Source: Sambucus nigra
Taxonomy: Eukaryota; Streptophyta; Magnoliopsida; Dipsacales; Adoxaceae
Assembly: GCA_949130495.1 (NCBI GenBank)
Contig: OX422222.1
Coordinates: 278,432,109 to 278,496,108 of the forward strand
Reading direction: 5' to 3'
Length of the DNA: 64,000 bases
Shown here: positions 59,101-64,000 of the stretch, one piece after another
Numbering within the stretch: position 1 is the first letter of the stretch
Layout of the letters: each line of letters opens with the position of its first letter
The notes under the pieces: generated by a model
Told to the model about the DNA's origin: nothing
The model's input: the letters and a program-made list of their open reading frames with translations, nothing else
Databases searched by the model: none
Position numbers and translations under genes: made by a program

Positions 59101-59789
59101 GGGTGCACTAAATTATCGTGTTAAGATCATTTTAGGCTAGAATATGGAAAATTTATCATTTTCGAGGTTTCTTTTTTTTTTTTATGGTTCTCTTATGCTT
59201 TCACATGATTCTTCACTTGCTATATCTTATGCATAATTTCTTTCATGTTTTACATACACCATCTTTTGTGCTTCATGATATATTCTTTCTAGTTATATGT
59301 TTGCTAGTCATATTCTAGTATATGCTTCAATATATATGTTTTTTTTTCTAGAATCGTGACAAATATAACTTTTGTATTTTGTGTTTGCATTTTTTTTGTC
59401 ATATTGAAAAATATAAAAAGATTTTGTTTGTCCTTCGAGTTGTCTTTGTTTGTTATAATTTGGTCAAAATTTTAAAAAAATCAAAAAGATTTTTTTTATG
59501 TATTTTAGTTTTACACATTTTATGTGGCATATCTTTGTGTTTGAATCCTATATCACTTTTCGCTTCCATGTGGCTATAACTTTTGGTTATGAATTTCCAT
59601 TGTTAAATTGTTCTTTATCATGCTTGCAAGGAGTAGTTTGACTTTTTTTTGCTTAATGGATTCTCTTTTTATATACCTTTCCACACACATGCACGGACTC
59701 TTTTGAACGTTAATTTCCCATGTATATTTGAGCTTTGTGAGATGTTCTCCCATCAATTTTTCCATTTACATATTTTGTGACTATAGAGG

Positions 59790-59965
59790 ATTTGTGCATA
59801 TAAGAACCGTTGCCCTTGAGATTTATTTGAATTGTATAGAAAATAGATGACGCTGCACAGGAAAGGTTTACGAAAGGAGAAAATCTCCTTTGCGTGAAAG
59901 CCACCGTTGGTAAGAGCCTAAAAAAGTTTGGCATTGAAAAATGTAGCCAAGGCCAATATATTTTA
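59790..59965 (+). other. Conserved non-coding block with hairpin (copy 2)
   Basis: The order is the same as at 40090-40260: CATATAAGAACCGTTGCCC, GGAAAGGTTTACG, hairpin, GAAAGCCACCGTTGG, GCCTAAAA, and CCAAGGCCAAT. Hairpin arms are AAAGGAGA (59873-59880) and TCTCCTTT (59884-59891) around AAA. Confidence 0.65.
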
Positions 59966-60331
59966 GTTTGATATGATCATGCAAAAGAAAAGAAAAGAAT
60001 TATTATTTATGAGGGAGTTCGGATGAAAATATCAACGGGTTTGCACAATGACAATGAATCCTAGTTCTGCTTATTTGTCATGATGCCATTGATTTGTAGA
60101 ATCATCAAAAGTCTAGGCTTTTGTGCGTTGTGTTTATTTGTTCTTTGATTTCACTTTATCTTGTCACATGAGGCAAAATCTAAGTTTGAAAAAGTTTTTC
60201 AATCAAATAGAACTCCTTGAACATGTTTAAGTGATTCGGTCATAATTCTTTTGTCTCTAATTCACACCCATTCACTCCGCTTATCATATGTTTATTTAGA
60301 CACATTTATGCCATATGGGTATGGAAAGCTT

Positions 60332-60336
<5 letters not shown>

Positions 60337-60381
<45 letters not shown>

Positions 60382-60388
60382 GCGTGCG
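60337..60388. repeat. (TG)n microsatellite
   Basis: About 20 TG units pass into GTGCG variants at the right end. Confidence 0.95.
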
Positions 60389-61067
60389 CTTGTGCTTCAA
60401 TGACATCCTTGTGTATATTTATATATATGTTATCATTTGTTTTGAGTCTTTAATTTGCCATCTAGTACTTGTATGCTATTTGTTCAAATAGGTATCTATC
60501 TTGTTGCGACTTTTTCATTTGATATCTCATGCTTGTCTTAGTAAATTTTAGTTGGTATCATTTTTTTATCGCATCTTGGTTGGTATATATTGCTCTTTGT
60601 GTGGATTAATTGCTTCTTTATTGTCTCTTGTATCACTATACACGATTGCATGATCTATTTTTTTTTTCCATTATGCATGTCCCTTGTTTTATTTAGGGGG
60701 AGAATTGAATTAATTGGGGATAAATTAGTTAATTTATGCATCTTAATCTTTGTCTATTCCTGAACAAAAAGGGGGAGAAATGATATTTAAACCTTTTAAT
60801 TTGGGGAGACCTAACTTAGGGGGAGACGTATTTCTTATGTAGATATTTTTAGACAGTGGGAGGATTTAATATTGGTATATTCCCTATGCGTTAAATGTTG
60901 TGTTTAAATGTGTAGGTTTTCATCCATGTGACAAAATTTTTAATGCAAAACTTGTCAACATATGTGTCGGACGTCCGTCTGTATTTTTTATTTTGGGTTG
61001 GGATAATGTCTTTTAGTTGAGCTTGACATCCCATAGGGATTATATTTTGGTTTTGTCCCGGAATAGA

Positions 61068-61077
61068 CACAGGGGAG
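61068..61077 (+). promoter_or_regulatory. Polypurine tract of the second copia element
   Basis: CAGGGGAGATT stands directly before TGTATGGAAA, the proposed start of the 3' LTR. It parallels GGGGGAGATT before TGTAAGAGCA in the first copia element. Confidence 0.6.
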
Positions 61078-62434
61078 ATTTGTATGGAAAAATTTCCAAT
61101 TGAATCAATTTTTAAGTGTTGGCTTAATTCCAGACAAAACTATTTGAGTCATAGGATAGAAGTTTGTGACCTTTCAATCCATTATATTTGAGTTGAAGAC
61201 GTAGCGGTCAAGTCTAATGAAGATCACATCATATGCCGAGTTTTCTGCCTTATTATCGTCATCAACTTTACAAGGATCTGTCATGTATGAATACTTATAT
61301 CATTATTGAGCCTTGGATATATTTACTGGGTGTCATATTTTGTAAACATATTTCAGAGTGACTTTTTCTTTTTTCTAAGAAAAATAATTTTTTTAGAAAT
61401 GTCATTTGATCAAGTCGTTTGAACGACCTCGTTCAAATGAGATTTCCAAGTCATTCGAACGAGGTTATCTAACGAGGCTTCCTTTTTTTTACACCGAGAT
61501 ATCTTTTGATTTCTCATTTGAATGAGACTTAATTTTTTAACCTATTGTCTTCTCATTCGATTTTTCATTCAAACGATCGGCCAATTTTTGCAAAAAATTG
61601 ACAATTTTAAAGACTTTTCTCATGTAACATCCCATTACTTTTTCCCACCCATTTATGTAGTGCGGGAGTGAATTTTTTCATATGACCTTTTCCAACTTCT
61701 AAAGATAAAAACCTTTAATAAAAGTCCCTTGAGTTTTAGTGAATCTTTAATGGTTTAATCTTCAAAACAAAAATCAAGTTTACACCCAATTCGTTTGTAT
61801 GATCCAAGTTTCAACATGATATTTATTTGAGATAATTTTTGGCACTGATTTTATTCTCTACACCATAGATTTTGTTTCTTGTGGAGGATTTCATTTTTGT
61901 GAGTTTTCATACGGTGGACTCCGTGTGCGTGACGGTAGCTTTTCCCCATCAGTGGACACCGAGACGTAGGTGGACTCCAACATTGTCACCAGGCGGAGGT
62001 GCAAGGAACAAAGAGCGTCAACGCTTGCGAGGGCGTCGAGTCGTTGTGTAAGTATTCTTTTATGACCTTTGTAATTCCATACTTAGTGGACTTGTGGCTG
62101 GGTCGTTCACGGTTTTTCCTGTTGTGGGTTTTTCTCGTACATCTGCGCATTGTGGCTGTGTTTATTTTATCTTTCAAATTCATCTAGATGCATGCTTAGG
62201 TTTAACAAGATAAAATTTGGTATAACCACAAAAATTGTTGAATTGGTTCTTAATTAAATTTTGGTGATTTTAGTTTACTTTAATTCAAGTTGGAATTAAT
62301 TATTTGGCAAAATTCATGTTTTGTATAATTTTTTTAATTTGAACTTGAATTGAAGTTGTGTTTTAAGAAGTGAAAATTAAATTTTTTGATAGAATTTATA
62401 AAAATCGAAAATATTTGGTGAACCATCCCTTACA
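61078..62434 (+). repeat. 3' LTR of the second copia element
   Basis: The proposed start is TGTATGGAAA after the polypurine tract. The part from 61616 pairs with the truncated left LTR. It ends CCCTTACA at 62434. The first 540 bp have no partner in the window, so the start rests on the polypurine tract and on comparison with the other copia LTR. Confidence 0.65.
61405..61580. promoter_or_regulatory. Cluster of TTCGAACGAG-like motifs in a copia LTR
   Basis: Motifs include AAGTCGTTTGAACGACC, CTCGTTCAAATGAG, TCATTCGAACGAGG, TCTAACGAGG, CTCATTTGAATGAGAC and TCATTCAAACGATC. Several are inverted repeats. They lie about 330-500 bp from the LTR start, the same relative place as in the other copia family. 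Confidence 0.6.

Positions 62435-64000
<1,566 letters not shown>

Larger units (their letters stand above)
59101..61077. other. Non-coding interior of the second copia element
   Basis: AT-rich with T runs, and no coding remnant found on either strand. It contains the conserved hairpin block (59790-59965), a TG microsatellite, and AAAAAGGGGGAG near 60766 with another GGGGGAGACG near 60820. The latter are internal polypurine stretches of the kind seen in copia elements with long 3' interiors. Confidence 0.55.
58266..62434 (+). mobile_element. Internally deleted copia-type element, truncated at the 5' end
   Basis: A direct repeat (58266-59086 and 61616-62434) flanks a 2 kb non-coding interior with a primer site after the first copy and polypurine tracts before the second. 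The right LTR probably starts at 61078, behind GGGGAGATT, and is about 1.36 kb. The left LTR lacks the first ~540 bp and directly adjoins the gag-like ORF remnant. No gag or pol is present. It shares a non-coding block and a motif cluster with the copia element at 36389. Confidence 0.75.

Overview
This window is nuclear DNA from a flowering plant, probably a eudicot (an inference from the style of the coding remnants). It is almost entirely repetitive and I find no intact host gene. It holds a satellite array with monomers of about 168 bp, then nested and decayed LTR retrotransposons of the Ty3/gypsy type (two integrase-bearing copies with two RNase H domains) and the Ty1/copia type, plus microsatellites, a MITE and several hairpins.

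Layout. 1-16938: about 100 head-to-tail satellite monomers with higher-order structure; two diagnostic monomer types recur in fixed order and spacing. 16939-18236: a 1.3 kb insertion, exactly in monomer phase, carrying a 5'-truncated intronless pseudogene of the checkpoint clamp subunit RAD1 on the minus strand. 18237-19278: about six more monomers of the array's edge subtype. 19279-22276: AT-rich DNA with a 46-bp-arm hairpin, CA microsatellites, and an array of GGTCACGGCC dyads that ends at a TATA box. 22277-34560: a decayed minus-strand Ty3/gypsy element (LTR-like promoter 33300-34560, gag 31057-29735, pol 28760-24110) with an oppositely oriented ORF behind pol (22277-23545). 34990-42169: a copia gag remnant, then a copia element with two LTRs (36389-37472 and 41060-42169).

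42170-55303: a flank with a TATA box, then a near-complete 12.25 kb Ty3/gypsy element of Tat type. It has LTRs at 43051-43862 and 54486-55303, a near-matching 5-bp target duplication (GTCAT/GTCGT), gag, protease, RT, two RNase H domains, a DD35E integrase, a 172-bp tandem repeat, and an antisense ORF. Its insertion appears to separate the TATA box at 42951 from a gag-like coiled-coil ORF at 55373-58255. 58266-62434: an internally deleted copia relative with a truncated 5' LTR. 62435-64000: AT-rich DNA with an (ATT)n tract.

The best leads are: the ordered monomer block and conserved dyads in the satellite; the phase-perfect RAD1 insertion; the dyad-array promoter in front of an antisense retroelement ORF; palindromic TTCGAACGAG-like clusters at the same place in two diverged copia LTR families; and a hairpin in their non-coding interiors that may covary. 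All alignments were made by eye; no identity value was computed.
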